From assembly GCF_010729305.1 (NCBI RefSeq), contig NZ_AP022574.1:1736001-1800000 (forward strand): a DNA stretch of 64,000 nucleotides. The letters are read 5' to 3'. A program made the translations under genes and the position numbers. The DNA comes from Mycolicibacterium psychrotolerans. Lineage in GTDB: Bacteria; Actinomycetota; Actinomycetes; Mycobacteriales; Mycobacteriaceae. The notes beneath the pieces are model-generated. The model saw only the letters and a list, made by a program, of their open reading frames with translations, did no database searches and was not told the DNA's origin. Shown piece after piece: positions 1-9,893 of this stretch (the first letter of the stretch is position 1; each line of letters opens with the position of its first letter).

Positions 1-1
1 G

Positions 2-574
2 CCGGGCCTGCCCATCGACACGATCCTGCCGTTCATCACGATGTTCGCGGTGTCGAACACCGCACTGATCAACATGCTGATGGCGAGTCGTCTGATCTAC
101 GGGATGGCGCGCCAGCGCGTGCTGCCGCCGGTGCTCGGGACGGTGCACCCGACCCGGCGCTCGCCGTGGGTGGCGATCGTGTTCACCACGCTCATCGCGT
201 TCGGTCTGATCCTCTACGTCAGCACCTTCGCCAGCAGCAACGCGATCTCCATCCTCGGCGGCACCACCAGCCTGCTGCTGCTCGCGGTGTTCGCGGTGGT
301 CAACGTCGCGGTGCTGGTGCTGCGGCGCGATGTGCGCCAGGCCGGTGGGCATTTCAAGACACCGACGGTCATGCCGGTCATCGGGTTCGTGGCCTCGCTG
401 TACCTGGTCACTCCACTGTCCGGCCGGCCCGCGCAGCAGTACATCGTCGCGGGTGTCCTTGTCGCACTCGGCGTGGTGCTGTTCTTCGTCACCCAGCTGA
501 TCAACCGTCAGCTCGGCATCCGCGACGCCCGCATCACCGACCCGACGCACCTGGGAGCCGGCCCCGACGATTGA
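2..574 (+). CDS. APC-family amino acid permease, 3' part only
   Basis: The reading frame is open from the window edge (codons begin at base 2) to a TGA at 572-574, so the true start lies outside. About 190 residues remain, with four or five hydrophobic helices separated by short charged loops. The segment around SRLIYGMARQRVLPP, followed by an HPTRRSPWVAI loop, is typical of the cytoplasmic loop before TM9 in APC-superfamily amino acid/polyamine:proton permeases of the inner membrane. The substrate cannot be told from this part. The tail (GIRDARITDPTHLG) is hydrophilic and cytoplasmic. It converges on the next gene. Confidence 0.8.
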   Translation, partial: PGLPIDTILPFITMFAVSNTALINMLMASRLIYGMARQRVLPPVLGTVHPTRRSPWVAIVFTTLIAFGLILYVSTFASSNAISILGGTTSLLLLAVFAVVNVAVLVLRRDVRQAGGHFKTPTVMPVIGFVASLYLVTPLSGRPAQQYIVAGVLVALGVVLFFVTQLINRQLGIRDARITDPTHLGAGPDD

Positions 575-633
575 TCGAGCTCTGGTGTGCGTCCAGATCG
601 CACGACGGGCCGATCAGGCGCTCTGGCCGCACA

Positions 634-2358
634 CTAGGCCGAGGGTCGTCCCTGGGTGAGGCGCGCAGACCTGTTCTCCAGCAATGTGATTCGATGAGCG
701 TTGCCGGGCAGGTCGATGTAGCGCGCGCCGTAGACCGCCAGAAGCGCGTCGTCGAGGCGGCGGACGGCGCCGGCGGGGAAGCGGTAGTCCATCGCGGCGT
801 TGACCGCGTCGGTATCGACGCCCGCCAGCAGCGTGTCGACCTCGTCGATCGAGTCGATGCCCAGATCCAGCAGCAGCCCCGCCATCCAGCCGTAATGGTC
901 GGTGCGGGACCAGCCCGCGTCGGGGAAGCGGTTCGCCAGATAGGTCGCCAGCACCGGCGTCGGAATGCCGGCATCGCCGGTGGCCTGCGGGCGTTCCGAC
1001 GGCGTCGTGGACCGCAGCCGCTCGCGGATCGCCGAGAACTCCAGGTCCGCCAGCTCGAGCAGCCCGGCGGCGAGCGTAAACCGGCGATCAAGGTCGGGGG
1101 CGTCCTCCTCCGGGATCGACCCCTTGTAGCGCACGTCGTGCTCGAACTCCGCCCAGGCGTGCTGCAGGATCGTGCGCACCTGCACCGACGCCGGTTGCTG
1201 CTCTCCCTCGATGGCCAGCAGCAGATGCCGGCTCGCATATCCCCAGCGGCCCTCGCTGGCCGTCTCCACGCCCATGTCGCGGTCGTCGAGCAACCGCATC
1301 TCCTCGCCGAGCAATCGGGCCACCGCGGCCACGTCGTCGCGCAGGTAGGTGATCACCCGCAGCCCGATCTGGTCGGTGATCTCCGACAGCGGATCGGCGT
1401 ACAGCCGGCGACCGTCCACATGCCGGTCGGCCTTGGCCGCGAACGAGGCCACCGACTTGGTGCGCGCCGTCACGCTGAGGTAGTTGATGCCTGCGTCGTC
1501 CAGCAGCGCCGTTACCGCGGACAGATACCGGTCGGTGGAGGCCACCAGCTGCGGACGACGCTCGGCGTAGGTGGCGATCGCGTCGTGCACCGCCCCCGGC
1601 GTCGGCTCGGGCGGCGCCGGCTCCAGATCGGCCGGCAGGGTCGGGGTGACGATGTAGCCGGTCTCGGCGTCCCCGTAGCACGTCACACCCTCGGGCCGGC
1701 GCGCCGCGTACATCGCCACGTACGCGCACACCACCGCGTCCACCGGATCCTCGACGCGCCGCAGGTCGCTTTTGCGCTCGGCCGTCTCGGCCATGGCGCG
1801 CAGCTGCGCCCAGTCGGCCGACTCGCTCACCCGCAACGGCGGGTCCGCGGTCGCCAGCCCCTCGACCAACTCCATCAGCCGCAGCAGTTCCGCGCGTAGT
1901 TGCGCGACCCCACGACCGGGCTTCGCCTTGTACTTCAGCGTGCGGCCCAGCCGGAACAGCGCCACCATCGCCGCATGGGGGTACACCTCGAGCGCACGCC
2001 GGGGCCCACCCGCGAGCGGATCGATGTCGAGGTCGAGTGCCTCGGCGAGCCGGCCCGCGCGGGTGCCGTCGGCGAACTCCGGTTTGCCGGTGTTCGCCGG
2101 GTGCGCGCCGGCCTGGAAACGCGCGAAGTCCGCGTTGAGCGCGCGCTCCGCGGGCCGCTGGCCGGTCGGGTTGACGACGATGATCGGCGCGTCGATACCG
2201 ACGACGCAGCCGCCCTCCACAAAAGGGGCCACCGCGGACCGGATGCTGGCGTCGTCGGTGACCGCCGAGGCCGCCACCAGCCGTCCGCCGTCGTCGATGA
2301 CGGCGACGCCGGTGGGTTTGCGCTGCCCCCAGGCCAGGTCCAGACCGACGAAATACAT
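634..2358 (-). CDS. relZ: RelZ-like bifunctional protein: RNase H-fold domain plus RelA/SpoT (p)ppGpp synthetase
   Basis: About 574 residues. The N-terminal ~230 residues form a DUF429/RNase H-like domain (GLDLAWG near residue 4 and GIDAPI, both with acidic residues). The C-terminal part from about residue 260 is a RelA/SpoT synthetase domain: an Asp-x-x-Gly-x-Arg core (DQIGLRV), RWGYASRHLLL, VQVRTILQHAWAE and FEHDVRYK. No HD hydrolase domain precedes it. This order and the position beside purB match M. smegmatis RelZ (MS_RHII-RSD), a dual RNase HII and (p)ppGpp synthetase. I chose ATG 2358 because GTAGGGG precedes it; an in-frame start at 2385 would nearly touch purB. It is divergent from purB with 32 bp between the starts. 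Function of both domains is inferred from family. Confidence 0.85.
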   Translation of the reverse strand: MYFVGLDLAWGQRKPTGVAVIDDGGRLVAASAVTDDASIRSAVAPFVEGGCVVGIDAPIIVVNPTGQRPAERALNADFARFQAGAHPANTGKPEFADGTRAGRLAEALDLDIDPLAGGPRRALEVYPHAAMVALFRLGRTLKYKAKPGRGVAQLRAELLRLMELVEGLATADPPLRVSESADWAQLRAMAETAERKSDLRRVEDPVDAVVCAYVAMYAARRPEGVTCYGDAETGYIVTPTLPADLEPAPPEPTPGAVHDAIATYAERRPQLVASTDRYLSAVTALLDDAGINYLSVTARTKSVASFAAKADRHVDGRRLYADPLSEITDQIGLRVITYLRDDVAAVARLLGEEMRLLDDRDMGVETASEGRWGYASRHLLLAIEGEQQPASVQVRTILQHAWAEFEHDVRYKGSIPEEDAPDLDRRFTLAAGLLELADLEFSAIRERLRSTTPSERPQATGDAGIPTPVLATYLANRFPDAGWSRTDHYGWMAGLLLDLGIDSIDEVDTLLAGVDTDAVNAAMDYRFPAGAVRRLDDALLAVYGARYIDLPGNAHRITLLENRSARLTQGRPSA

Positions 2359-2376
2359 GGCCCCTACTGTGCCCGA

Positions 2377-2382
2377 TAGGCT
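2377..2382 (+). promoter_or_regulatory. candidate -10 box of purB
   Basis: TAGGCT ends 8 nt before the GTG start of purB at 2391, so the transcript would begin at or within a base or two of the start codon (leaderless type). On the other strand CACAGT (2371-2366) sits 7 nt before the relZ ATG at 2358. The two divergent promoters therefore interlock in a 32-bp gap. Inference from motif and spacing only. Confidence 0.5.
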
Positions 2383-2390
2383 CATACGCC

Positions 2391-3809
2391 GTGAGCATCC
2401 CTAACGTCCTGGCCAGTCGCTACGCCAGCGACGAGATGGTCGCGATCTGGTCTCCGCAGGCCAAGATCGTCGCCGAACGCCGGCTGTGGCTCGCCGTCCT
2501 GCGGGCGCAGGCCGAACTCGGGGTGGACGTGCCCGACGGGGTGATCGGGGACTACGAGCGGGTGGTCGACGACGTCGACCTCGAGTCGATCGCGGCACGC
2601 GAGCGGGTGTTGCGCCACGACGTCAAGGCGCGCATCGAGGAGTTCAACGCGCTCGCCGGCCACGAGCACGTGCACAAGGGCATGACCAGCCGCGACCTGA
2701 CCGAGAACGTCGAGCAGATGCAGATCCGGCGCTCGCTGCAGCTGGTGCACGCCCGCGGCGTGGCGATCGTCGCGCGGCTGGCAGAGCGGGCCGCGCTCTA
2801 CCGCGATCTGGTGATGGCCGGCCGCAGCCACAACGTCGCCGCGCAAGCCACCACCCTGGGGAAGCGGTTCGCATCGGCGGCCGAGGAGACGCTGGTGGCG
2901 CTGCGGCGGGTCAGCGAGCTCATCGACCGGTACCCGCTGCGCGGCATCAAGGGGCCGATGGGCACCGGTCAGGACATGCTCGACCTGTTCGACGGTGACA
3001 CCGCGCGGCTGGCCGAGCTCGAGACGCGGGTCGCGCAGTTCCTCGGGTTCACCGACATCCTGACCAGCGTCGGACAGGTGTACCCGCGTTCCCTGGACCA
3101 CGACGTCGTGTCGGCGCTGGTGCAGCTCGGCGCCGGACCGTCCTCGCTGGCGCACACCATCCGGCTGATGGCCGGCCACGAACTGGTGACCGAGGGGTTC
3201 GCACCGGGGCAGGTGGGATCGTCGGCCATGCCGCACAAGATGAACACCCGCAGCTGCGAACGGGTCAACGGCCTGCAGGTCGTGCTGCGCGGATATGCCT
3301 CCATGGCAGCCGAATTGGCGGGCGCGCAGTGGAACGAGGGTGACGTGTTCTGTTCGGTGGTGCGCCGGGTCGCGCTGCCCGACGCGTTCTTCGCGCTCGA
3401 CGGACAGACCGAGACCTTCCTGACCGTCCTCGACGAATTCGGCGCCTACCCCGCGGTGATCCAACGCGAGCTCGACCGCTACCTCCCGTTCCTGGCGACG
3501 ACGCGCATCCTGATCGCGGCGGTGCGCGCGGGTGTCGGCCGGGAGACCGCGCACGAGGTCATCAAGGAGCACGCCGTCGCGGTGGCGCTGGCGATGCGCG
3601 AGCGCGGTGCCGAGCCCGACCTGCTCGACCGGCTGGCCGCCGACCCGCGGCTGCCGCTGGACCGCGCCGGCCTCGACGCCGCGCTGGCCGACAAGCAGGT
3701 CTTCACCGGCGCCGCGGCCGATCAGGTCGACCGGGTGGTCGCCGTCGTCGACGACCTCGTCGGGCGCTATCCCGACGCCGCCGCGTACACCTCCGGCGCG
3801 ATCCTGTGA
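2391..3809 (+). CDS. purB: adenylosuccinate lyase
   Basis: 472 residues, full length for the family. It cleaves SAICAR to AICAR plus fumarate and adenylosuccinate to AMP plus fumarate, two steps of purine synthesis in the cytosol. The fumarase/aspartase-superfamily signature is present as Ser277-Ser278-Ala-Met-Pro-His-Lys283-Met-Asn285, and the T-S-R-D-L-T-E-N motif with its catalytic-region His ([16 protein letters not shown]) is near residue 90. Start is GTG 2391 behind a -10-like box. The stop overlaps the P450 start by GTGA, so the two are translationally coupled. Order purB-cyp126 is the M. tuberculosis Rv0777-Rv0778 order. Confidence 0.97.
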   Translation: MSIPNVLASRYASDEMVAIWSPQAKIVAERRLWLAVLRAQAELGVDVPDGVIGDYERVVDDVDLESIAARERVLRHDVKARIEEFNALAGHEHVHKGMTSRDLTENVEQMQIRRSLQLVHARGVAIVARLAERAALYRDLVMAGRSHNVAAQATTLGKRFASAAEETLVALRRVSELIDRYPLRGIKGPMGTGQDMLDLFDGDTARLAELETRVAQFLGFTDILTSVGQVYPRSLDHDVVSALVQLGAGPSSLAHTIRLMAGHELVTEGFAPGQVGSSAMPHKMNTRSCERVNGLQVVLRGYASMAAELAGAQWNEGDVFCSVVRRVALPDAFFALDGQTETFLTVLDEFGAYPAVIQRELDRYLPFLATTRILIAAVRAGVGRETAHEVIKEHAVAVALAMRERGAEPDLLDRLAADPRLPLDRAGLDAALADKQVFTGAAADQVDRVVAVVDDLVGRYPDAAAYTSGAIL

Positions 3810-5035
3810 CGGTGACCGCGGGCACGTTGGCCGGGATCGACTTCACCGATCTCGACAACTTCGCCGCGGGCTTCCCGCACGATCTGTTCGCGCTGCACCG
3901 CGAGCAGGCGCCCGTGTACTGGCATGAACCGACCGAGAACACCCCCGACGGTGAAGGCTTCTGGTCGGTGGCGACGCACGCCGAAACTCTTGCCGTGCTG
4001 CGAGATCCGGACACGTACTCGTCGGTCACCGGAGGCGACCGGCCGTTCGGCGGGACGCTGCTGCAGGACCTGTCCATAGCCGGTCAGCTGCTCAACATGA
4101 TGGACGACCCGCGTCACGGCGCGGTGCGCAGGCTCGTCAGCTCCGGCCTCACCCCGCGCATGATCCGGCGCGTCGAGGACGACCTGCGCGCGCGGGCACG
4201 TCGCCTGCTCGAGGGGGTGAGCCCTGCCCAGCCCTTTGACTTCGTCACCGACATCGCCGCAGAGGTGCCGATGCAGATGATCTGCATCCTGCTCGGTGTG
4301 CCGGAGTCCGAACGGCATTGGCTCTTCGAGGCGATCGAACCCAGCTTCGACTTCGGCGGATCACGCCGGGCCGCGATCACCCGGCTCTCGGTGGAGGAGG
4401 CCGGGTCGCGGATGTTCGCCTACGGGCAGGAGCTGATCGCGGCGAAGAAGGCGGCGCCGAGTGACAACATGCTCTCGGTGGTGGTGAACTCCGGCGACCC
4501 GGAGCTGACCGACATCGAGAGTTACCTGTTCTTCAACCTGCTGTTCAGCGCAGGCGCGGAGACCACCCGCAACGCGATCGCCGGCGGACTGCTGGCCTTG
4601 ATCGAGAACCCGCAGGCGTATTCGGCGCTGCGCGAGGACCCCGGGCTGCTGCCGACGGCCATCGAGGAGATGGTCCGCTGGACCTCGCCGTCGCCGTCCA
4701 AGCGGCGCACCGCCACCCGGGCGGCGACGCTGGGCGGACACCGCATCGAGCCCGGGCAGAAGGTCCTGGTCTGGGAGGGCTCGGCGAACCGCGACGCGGC
4801 GGTGTTCGCCGAGCCCGACCGCTTCGACATCGCGCGCAGGCCCAACCCACACCTCGGTTTCGGTCAGGGGGTGCACTACTGCCTGGGCGCCAACCTGGCC
4901 CGGCTCGAGTTGCGGGTGATCTTCGAGGAACTGCTGGGCCGGTTCTCGACGGTGCGGCTGGCCGCGCCGGTGGAGTGGACGCGCAGCAACCGGCACACCG
5001 GCATCCGGCACCTGGTGGTGGAGCCCCATGAGTGA
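3806..5035 (+). CDS. cyp126: cytochrome P450, CYP126 family
   Basis: 409 residues, a soluble bacterial class I P450. The heme-ligand loop is [17 protein letters not shown] with the thiolate Cys359. The I-helix oxygen-activation motif is A-G-A-E-T-T at residues 249-254, and the K-helix E-x-x-R lies in AIEEMVRW. It begins with GTG overlapping the purB stop (GTGA) and overlaps the following DUF1707 gene by 8 bp, so all three are probably one operon. Its place directly after purB matches CYP126 of M. tuberculosis. The natural substrate is not evident; coupling to purB suggests a link to nucleotide metabolism, but this is only context. Confidence 0.93.
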   Translation: MTVTAGTLAGIDFTDLDNFAAGFPHDLFALHREQAPVYWHEPTENTPDGEGFWSVATHAETLAVLRDPDTYSSVTGGDRPFGGTLLQDLSIAGQLLNMMDDPRHGAVRRLVSSGLTPRMIRRVEDDLRARARRLLEGVSPAQPFDFVTDIAAEVPMQMICILLGVPESERHWLFEAIEPSFDFGGSRRAAITRLSVEEAGSRMFAYGQELIAAKKAAPSDNMLSVVVNSGDPELTDIESYLFFNLLFSAGAETTRNAIAGGLLALIENPQAYSALREDPGLLPTAIEEMVRWTSPSPSKRRTATRAATLGGHRIEPGQKVLVWEGSANRDAAVFAEPDRFDIARRPNPHLGFGQGVHYCLGANLARLELRVIFEELLGRFSTVRLAAPVEWTRSNRHTGIRHLVVEPHE

Positions 5036-5591
5036 GCACCCGGAGTTGCGGATCTCCGACGCCGACCGGACCGCGGTCAGCCGGCTGCTCGAACGCGCTG
5101 TCGGACAGGGCATGCTGAGCCTCGACGAGTACGCCGAGCGAGTCGACGCGGTGCTGACCGCCCGTACCCGGCGCGATCTCGACGCGGTGCTCGCCGACCT
5201 GCCGCTGACCGCTCAGCCTGCCGCGCAGCCGCAGGAAGTGCGCAGCTGGATGTCCAGCATCACCCGCCGGGGACAGTGGACGGTGCCGCCGCGGTTGCGC
5301 CTGGTCACCCGGATGTGCTCCACCACACTGGATTTCACATCGGCCGTGCTGCCGCACACCGTGGTGTACATCGACGTCGACGACTACTTCGGCTCGATCG
5401 AGCTGATCCTGCCCGACGGCGCCACCGCCGACCTCGACGGCGTCGCGAACTTCGCCGCGTCCACCACCGTCAAGGTGACCGCCAGCCCGCCGTCGCACCG
5501 GCTGCACGTGGTGGTCACCGGGCGGGTCCGCTTCGGTTCGCTGACGGCCCGGCACCCGTTCGGCACGACGCTGCGCCGGTTCCTGGGTTAA
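5028..5591 (+). CDS. DUF1707 (SHOCT-like) domain protein
   Basis: 187 residues. The first ~55 residues are a DUF1707 domain ([19 protein letters not shown], then [20 protein letters not shown]), a short two-helix module common in actinobacteria. The rest is beta-rich with no predicted membrane helix ([18 protein letters not shown]), resembling the cell-wall-active antibiotic response C-terminal fold often joined to DUF1707. ATG 5028 overlaps the P450 stop. Its 3' end overlaps the convergent membrane-protein gene by 4 bp (TTAA shared by both stops). Role unknown. Confidence 0.8.
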   Translation: MSEHPELRISDADRTAVSRLLERAVGQGMLSLDEYAERVDAVLTARTRRDLDAVLADLPLTAQPAAQPQEVRSWMSSITRRGQWTVPPRLRLVTRMCSTTLDFTSAVLPHTVVYIDVDDYFGSIELILPDGATADLDGVANFAASTTVKVTASPPSHRLHVVVTGRVRFGSLTARHPFGTTLRRFLG

Positions 5592-6220
5592 CCCGCCCGG
5601 CGCAGGTTCGCCGCGCGGATGCCCGTCGCCCGCAGTTCCAGGGCGGCCAGCCCGCGGATCGCGATCCGGTCCTGACTGCGCCACGCACCGACCGGGTCGG
5701 GGCTGACGGCCGCGAGCTTGCCCAGCGGCCGGTTCGCCAGCGCCCGCAGCGCCAGCAACTCCTCCCCGGCGGCGGTCGACGCCAGCGTGATGGCGGTCCA
5801 CTGGCGCCGGAAGAACCGCACGCGCAGAAACAGCCACGGCATCACCAGAGCGAGGATCGGCGGCGCGGCCACGGCCAGCGCCAGCAGCCAGGCCAGCCAC
5901 CCGGCCGTCACCCCCAGTGTCTGCCCGGCACCGGCGATCTCGCGGGCGGCGTCACCGGCCGCGCTCAGCGGCTTGGCCAGCGAATCGCCCACCAGCGGGA
6001 CGTTGTCGGCGCTGTTGCCCGCGGAGTCGAGGTTGCCCGCCACCCCGTTGGCGCCGCTCTCCACCCGGTAGCCGAACTCGGCGATCGTGGCCACCGCCGA
6101 GTGCACCGCCATGCCGACGAACACCCAGACCGCCGTCCAGCCGATCACCACCAGGTCGCTGAACAGCTGGGAGAGCAGCCGGCCGGGCGTTGTGGCGTAG
6201 GGGACCCACCGCGATTTCAT
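5588..6220 (-). CDS. conserved mycobacterial membrane protein (Rv0779c type)
   Basis: About 210 residues with two clear hydrophobic segments: VVIGWTAVWVFVGMAVHSAV near residue 25 and WLAWLLALAVAAPPILALVM near residue 110, separated by a periplasmic-looking stretch rich in Gly, Ala and Asp. The C-terminal part (TLASTAAGEELLALRALANR) is soluble. The gene lies antisense between the DUF1707 gene and purC, where M. tuberculosis has Rv0779c. ATG 6220 is preferred; an in-frame GTG at 6232 would add four residues. No catalytic motif was seen and no function is proposed. Confidence 0.75.
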   Translation of the reverse strand: MKSRWVPYATTPGRLLSQLFSDLVVIGWTAVWVFVGMAVHSAVATIAEFGYRVESGANGVAGNLDSAGNSADNVPLVGDSLAKPLSAAGDAAREIAGAGQTLGVTAGWLAWLLALAVAAPPILALVMPWLFLRVRFFRRQWTAITLASTAAGEELLALRALANRPLGKLAAVSPDPVGAWRSQDRIAIRGLAALELRATGIRAANLRRAG

Positions 6221-6260
6221 GCGATCGATCACAGCACACAGAGCGCCTTCGGTGGACCGA

Positions 6261-6266
6261 TAGGCT
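6261..6266 (+). promoter_or_regulatory. candidate -10 box of purC (leaderless type)
   Basis: TAGGCT ends 6 nt before the purC ATG, so the expected transcription start coincides with the A of the start codon. Confidence 0.5.
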
Positions 6267-6272
6267 GACCCG

Positions 6273-7166
6273 ATGCGCCCCGCTCTGTCCGACTATCAGC
6301 ACGTCGCCAGTGGCAAGGTTCGCGAGATCCATCGCGTGGACGACCGGCACCTGCTGTTCGTCGCCACGGACCGCATCTCGGCCTACGACTACATCCTCGA
6401 CAGCGAGATCCCCGACAAGGGCCGCGTCCTGACCGCGATGAGCGTGTTCTTCTTCGACCACCTGCAGGTGCCCAACCATCTGGCCGGTCCGCCCGACGAC
6501 GCCCGGATCCCGCAGGAGGTGCTCGGACGCGCCCTGGTGGTCGAGCAGCTGGAGATGTTGCCGGTCGAGGCGGTGGCCCGCGGCTATCTCACCGGATCGG
6601 GGTTGATCGACTACCAGGAGACCGGCAGCGTCTGCGGAATCCCGCTGCCGCCGGGGCTGGTGGAGGCCAGTCGGTTCGCCGAGCCGCTGTTCACCCCGGC
6701 GACCAAGGCCGAACTCGGCGAGCACGACGTCAACATCACGTTCGACGACGTCGTCGACATGATCGGCGCGGAGCGCGCCGAACAGCTCAGGGATCGGACA
6801 CTGCAGACCTACCGCCGGGGTGCCGAGCACGCCTTGAGCAAGGGCATCATCGTCGCCGACACCAAGTTCGAGTTCGGCGTCGACGGATCAGGCGAACTCG
6901 TCCTCGCCGATGAGGTTTTCACCCCCGACTCCTCGCGCTACTGGCGCGCCGACGACTACACCGAAGGCAGCGTGCAGAACAGCTTCGACAAGCAGTTCGT
7001 GCGCAACTGGCTGACCGGCCCCGAGTCGGGCTGGGACCGCCACGGCGATGAGCCCCCGCCGCCGCTGCCCGCGGACATCGTCGACGCCACCCGCGCCCGC
7101 TACATCGAAGCCTACGAACGCATCTCAGGACTGCGTTTCGACGACTGGATCGGAGGGCGGCTGTGA
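6273..7166 (+). CDS. purC: SAICAR synthetase
   Basis: 297 residues. Phosphoribosylaminoimidazole-succinocarboxamide synthase joins aspartate to CAIR with ATP. Family signatures are visible: [12 protein letters not shown] and IPDKGRVLT near the N-terminus, [13 protein letters not shown] in the middle (SAICAR synthetase signature 1 region), and the ATP-site DTKFEFG with [14 protein letters not shown]. Start ATG 6273 has no Shine-Dalgarno but lies exactly behind a TAGGCT box. The stop overlaps the GTG of the next gene (GTGA), implying co-transcription with oligopeptidase B as in Rv0780-Rv0781. Confidence 0.97.
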   Translation: MRPALSDYQHVASGKVREIHRVDDRHLLFVATDRISAYDYILDSEIPDKGRVLTAMSVFFFDHLQVPNHLAGPPDDARIPQEVLGRALVVEQLEMLPVEAVARGYLTGSGLIDYQETGSVCGIPLPPGLVEASRFAEPLFTPATKAELGEHDVNITFDDVVDMIGAERAEQLRDRTLQTYRRGAEHALSKGIIVADTKFEFGVDGSGELVLADEVFTPDSSRYWRADDYTEGSVQNSFDKQFVRNWLTGPESGWDRHGDEPPPPLPADIVDATRARYIEAYERISGLRFDDWIGGRL

Positions 7167-9283
7167 AGCCACCGGTGGCCAAGCGGGTCGACCATCACCG
7201 GGAACACCACGGTGACGTCTTCGTCGATCCCTACGAATGGCTGCGGGAGAAGACCAGCGCCGAGGTGATCGACCATCTCGAGGCCGAGAACACCTACACC
7301 GAGCACGTGACGGCCGACCTGGCGCCGCTGCGGCAGCAGATCTTCGACGAGATCAAGGCCCGCACCAAGGAGACCGACCTGTCGGTCCCGACCCGCCGGG
7401 GCGACTGGTGGTACTACGGCCGCAGTTTCGCCGGCAAGCAGTACGGAGTCCAATGCCGGTGCCCCGTCGCCGATCCCGACGACTGGACCCCGCCCCAGCT
7501 GACCGAGGACACCGACGTTCCCGGTGAGCAGGTGCTGCTCGACGAGAACGTCGAGGCCGAGGGTCACGACTTCTTCTCACTCGGCGCCGCCAGCGTCAGC
7601 GTCGACGGCAACATTCTGGCCTACTCCGTCGACGTCAAGGGCGACGAGCGGTACACGTTGCGCTTCAGGGACTTACGGACCGGACAACGCTACGACGACG
7701 AGATCGTCGGCATCGGCGCCGGGGCGACGTGGGCCGCCGACAACCGAACCGTCTACTACGTCACCGTGGACGACGCGTGGCGGCCCGACACCGTGTGGCG
7801 GCACCGGCTGGGCGCGGGGCTGCCTGCCGAGTTGGTGTATCACGAGCCCGACGAACGGTTCTGGGTCGCGGTGGGGCGCACCCGCAGCAACAGGTACGTG
7901 ATCGTCGCGGCCGGAAGTGCGGTCACCTCGGAACTGCGGTATGCCGACGCGACCGACGGTCACGCGGAGTTCACCACGATCTGGCCCCGGCGGGAGTCGG
8001 TCGAATACTCCGTCGAGCACGCCGTCGTGGGCGGCGAGGACCGGTTCCTGATCCTGCACAACGACGGTGCGGAGAACTTCACCCTGGTCGAGGCGCCGGT
8101 CGCCGATCCGTCGGATCACCGCGCATTGATCGAGCACCGCCGCGATGTGAGGCTGGACGCGGTCGACGCGTTCGAGGACCTGCTGGTGGTCAGCTACCGC
8201 AGTGAGGCGCTGCCCCGCATCCAGCTGTGGCCGATACGCGACACCGAATACGGCGAGCCACAGGACATCCGGTTCGACTCCGAGCTGATGTCGGTGGGTC
8301 TGTCGGCCAATCCGAACTGGAGCGCGCCGAAGCTGCGCATCGGGGCGACGTCGTTCGTGACGCCGGTGCGCATCTACGATCTGGACCTGGCCACCGGTCA
8401 GCGCACACTGCTGCGCGAGCAGCCGGTGCTCGGCGACTACCGGCCCGAGGACTACGTCGAGCGGCGGGACTGGGCGATCGCCGAAGACGGCGCGCGCGTG
8501 CCGATCTCGATCGTGCACCGGGTGGGTGTGACGACCCCGGCGCCGCTGCTGCTCTATGGCTACGGCGCGTACGAATCCTGCGAAGACCCACGGTTCTCCA
8601 TCGCACGGCTCTCGCTGCTCGACCGTGGCATGGTCTACGCCGTCGCGCACGTGCGCGGCGGCGGGGAGCTCGGGCGGCTCTGGTACGAGCGCGGCAAGCT
8701 GCTGGAGAAGCGGAACACGTTCACCGACTTCGTTGCCGCGGGACGCCATCTCGTCGACACCGGCGTCACGGTGCCGGAGAAGATGGTGGCCTACGGCGGC
8801 AGCGCCGGCGGCCTGCTGATGGGCGCGGTGGCCAACATCGCGCCCGACTTGTTCGCCGGGATCCTGGCCGCGGTGCCGTTCGTCGACCCCCTCACCACGA
8901 TCCTCGATCCGTCGCTGCCGCTCACCGTCACCGAGTGGGACGAGTGGGGTAACCCACTGGAGGATCCCGACGTCTATCACTACATGAAGTCCTATTCGCC
9001 GTACGAGAACGTCGAAGCCAAGCGATATCCGGCCATCCTGGCGATGACGTCGCTCAACGACACCCGCGTCTACTACGTCGAACCCGCGAAATGGATTGCC
9101 GCACTGCGCCACGTGCAGGACGATCCCGACAGCGACGGCGCGCGGGTGCTGCTGAAGACCGAGATGAACGCGGGGCACGGCGGGATCAGCGGACGCTACG
9201 AACGCTGGAAGGAAGCCGCGTTCCAGTACGCCTGGCTACTGGATGTGGCCGGCGTAGGCGACGACGGCGGCGGCGCTATCTAG
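7163..9283 (+). CDS. ptrB: oligopeptidase B (prolyl oligopeptidase family S9A)
   Basis: 706 residues, normal for the family. An N-terminal seven-bladed propeller (to about residue 410) is followed by an alpha/beta hydrolase domain. The catalytic triad is Ser547 in GGSAGG, Asp633 in TSLNDTRV and His672 in [11 protein letters not shown], at the spacing seen in E. coli oligopeptidase B. The enzyme cleaves short peptides after basic residues in the cytoplasm. It starts at GTG 7163, overlapping the purC stop. In M. tuberculosis the corresponding gene is split (ptrBa/ptrBb); here it is intact. Confidence 0.93.
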   Translation: MKPPVAKRVDHHREHHGDVFVDPYEWLREKTSAEVIDHLEAENTYTEHVTADLAPLRQQIFDEIKARTKETDLSVPTRRGDWWYYGRSFAGKQYGVQCRCPVADPDDWTPPQLTEDTDVPGEQVLLDENVEAEGHDFFSLGAASVSVDGNILAYSVDVKGDERYTLRFRDLRTGQRYDDEIVGIGAGATWAADNRTVYYVTVDDAWRPDTVWRHRLGAGLPAELVYHEPDERFWVAVGRTRSNRYVIVAAGSAVTSELRYADATDGHAEFTTIWPRRESVEYSVEHAVVGGEDRFLILHNDGAENFTLVEAPVADPSDHRALIEHRRDVRLDAVDAFEDLLVVSYRSEALPRIQLWPIRDTEYGEPQDIRFDSELMSVGLSANPNWSAPKLRIGATSFVTPVRIYDLDLATGQRTLLREQPVLGDYRPEDYVERRDWAIAEDGARVPISIVHRVGVTTPAPLLLYGYGAYESCEDPRFSIARLSLLDRGMVYAVAHVRGGGELGRLWYERGKLLEKRNTFTDFVAAGRHLVDTGVTVPEKMVAYGGSAGGLLMGAVANIAPDLFAGILAAVPFVDPLTTILDPSLPLTVTEWDEWGNPLEDPDVYHYMKSYSPYENVEAKRYPAILAMTSLNDTRVYYVEPAKWIAALRHVQDDPDSDGARVLLKTEMNAGHGGISGRYERWKEAAFQYAWLLDVAGVGDDGGGAI

Positions 9284-9304
9284 TCGCTGTCAAGATGACC
9301 GGGC

Positions 9305-9310
9305 TATCAT
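9305..9310 (+). promoter_or_regulatory. candidate -10 box of the TetR gene
   Basis: TATCAT ends 6 nt before the ATG at 9317; leaderless-type spacing. Confidence 0.45.
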
Positions 9311-9316
9311 GCCCGC

Positions 9317-9871
9317 ATGGTCAAAGCCACCTACCACCACGGCGATCTCAAGGCGACGATCCTGGCCCACGCCGCGGTGCTGGTGGCCGAGCGCGGGGCC
9401 GACGGCGTCTCGTTGCGCGAGTTGGCCCGCACCGCAGGGGTGTCGCACGCCGCGCCGGCACACCACTTCACCGACCGCCGCGGCCTGTTCACCGCGCTCG
9501 CCGCGCAGGGCTGGCGGTTGCTGGCCGAGGCGCTGTCGGAGGCACGTCCCGAATTCGGCGACGCCGCATTGGCCTACGTGCGGTTCGCCGTCGAGCACCC
9601 GGGCCACTACGCGGTGATGTTCGACCGGTCGCTCGTCGACCCCGACGACACCGAACTCGACGCCGCCCGCTCGGCTGCGGGCGCAGAACTCGCCGCCGGC
9701 GTGGGAACGCTGAACGACGCACGGGCAGCGCAGGATCCGCAGGCCGCCGGGCTGGCAGCATGGTCACTGGTGCACGGCTTCGCGATGCTGTGGCTCAACG
9801 GCGCCATCGACACCGACGGCGATCCGGTCCGGACCGCGCAGCGCGTGGCCCAGATGCTGTTCACCCCGTGA
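9317..9871 (+). CDS. TetR-family transcriptional regulator
   Basis: 184 residues. The N-terminal ~50 residues are a TetR helix-turn-helix: ILAHAAVLVAERG, then LRELARTAGVSHAAPAHHF and LFTALAAQGW. The C-terminal domain contains AAWSLVHGFAMLWLNG, the WHG-type ligand/dimerisation domain found in a common actinobacterial TetR subgroup. It lies 22 bp upstream of the glutathione peroxidase gene on the same strand and may regulate it, although each gene has its own -10-like box. The ligand is unknown. Confidence 0.88.
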   Translation: MVKATYHHGDLKATILAHAAVLVAERGADGVSLRELARTAGVSHAAPAHHFTDRRGLFTALAAQGWRLLAEALSEARPEFGDAALAYVRFAVEHPGHYAVMFDRSLVDPDDTELDAARSAAGAELAAGVGTLNDARAAQDPQAAGLAAWSLVHGFAMLWLNGAIDTDGDPVRTAQRVAQMLFTP

Positions 9872-9880
9872 GGGTGCCGG

Positions 9881-9886
9881 TACCGT
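9881..9886 (+). promoter_or_regulatory. candidate -10 box of the glutathione peroxidase gene
   Basis: TACCGT ends 7 nt before the ATG at 9894; leaderless-type spacing. Confidence 0.4.
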
Positions 9887-9893
9887 CTGCCCC

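Noticed and set aside
166-1899. 577-codon plus-strand frame opposite relZ
   Set aside because: Antisense shadow of the RelA/SpoT gene with low-complexity Arg/His-rich translation and no family motifs.
4545-5900. 451-codon minus-strand frame across cyp126 and the DUF1707 gene
   Set aside because: Opposes two genes with clear motifs; translation is typical GC-shadow sequence.
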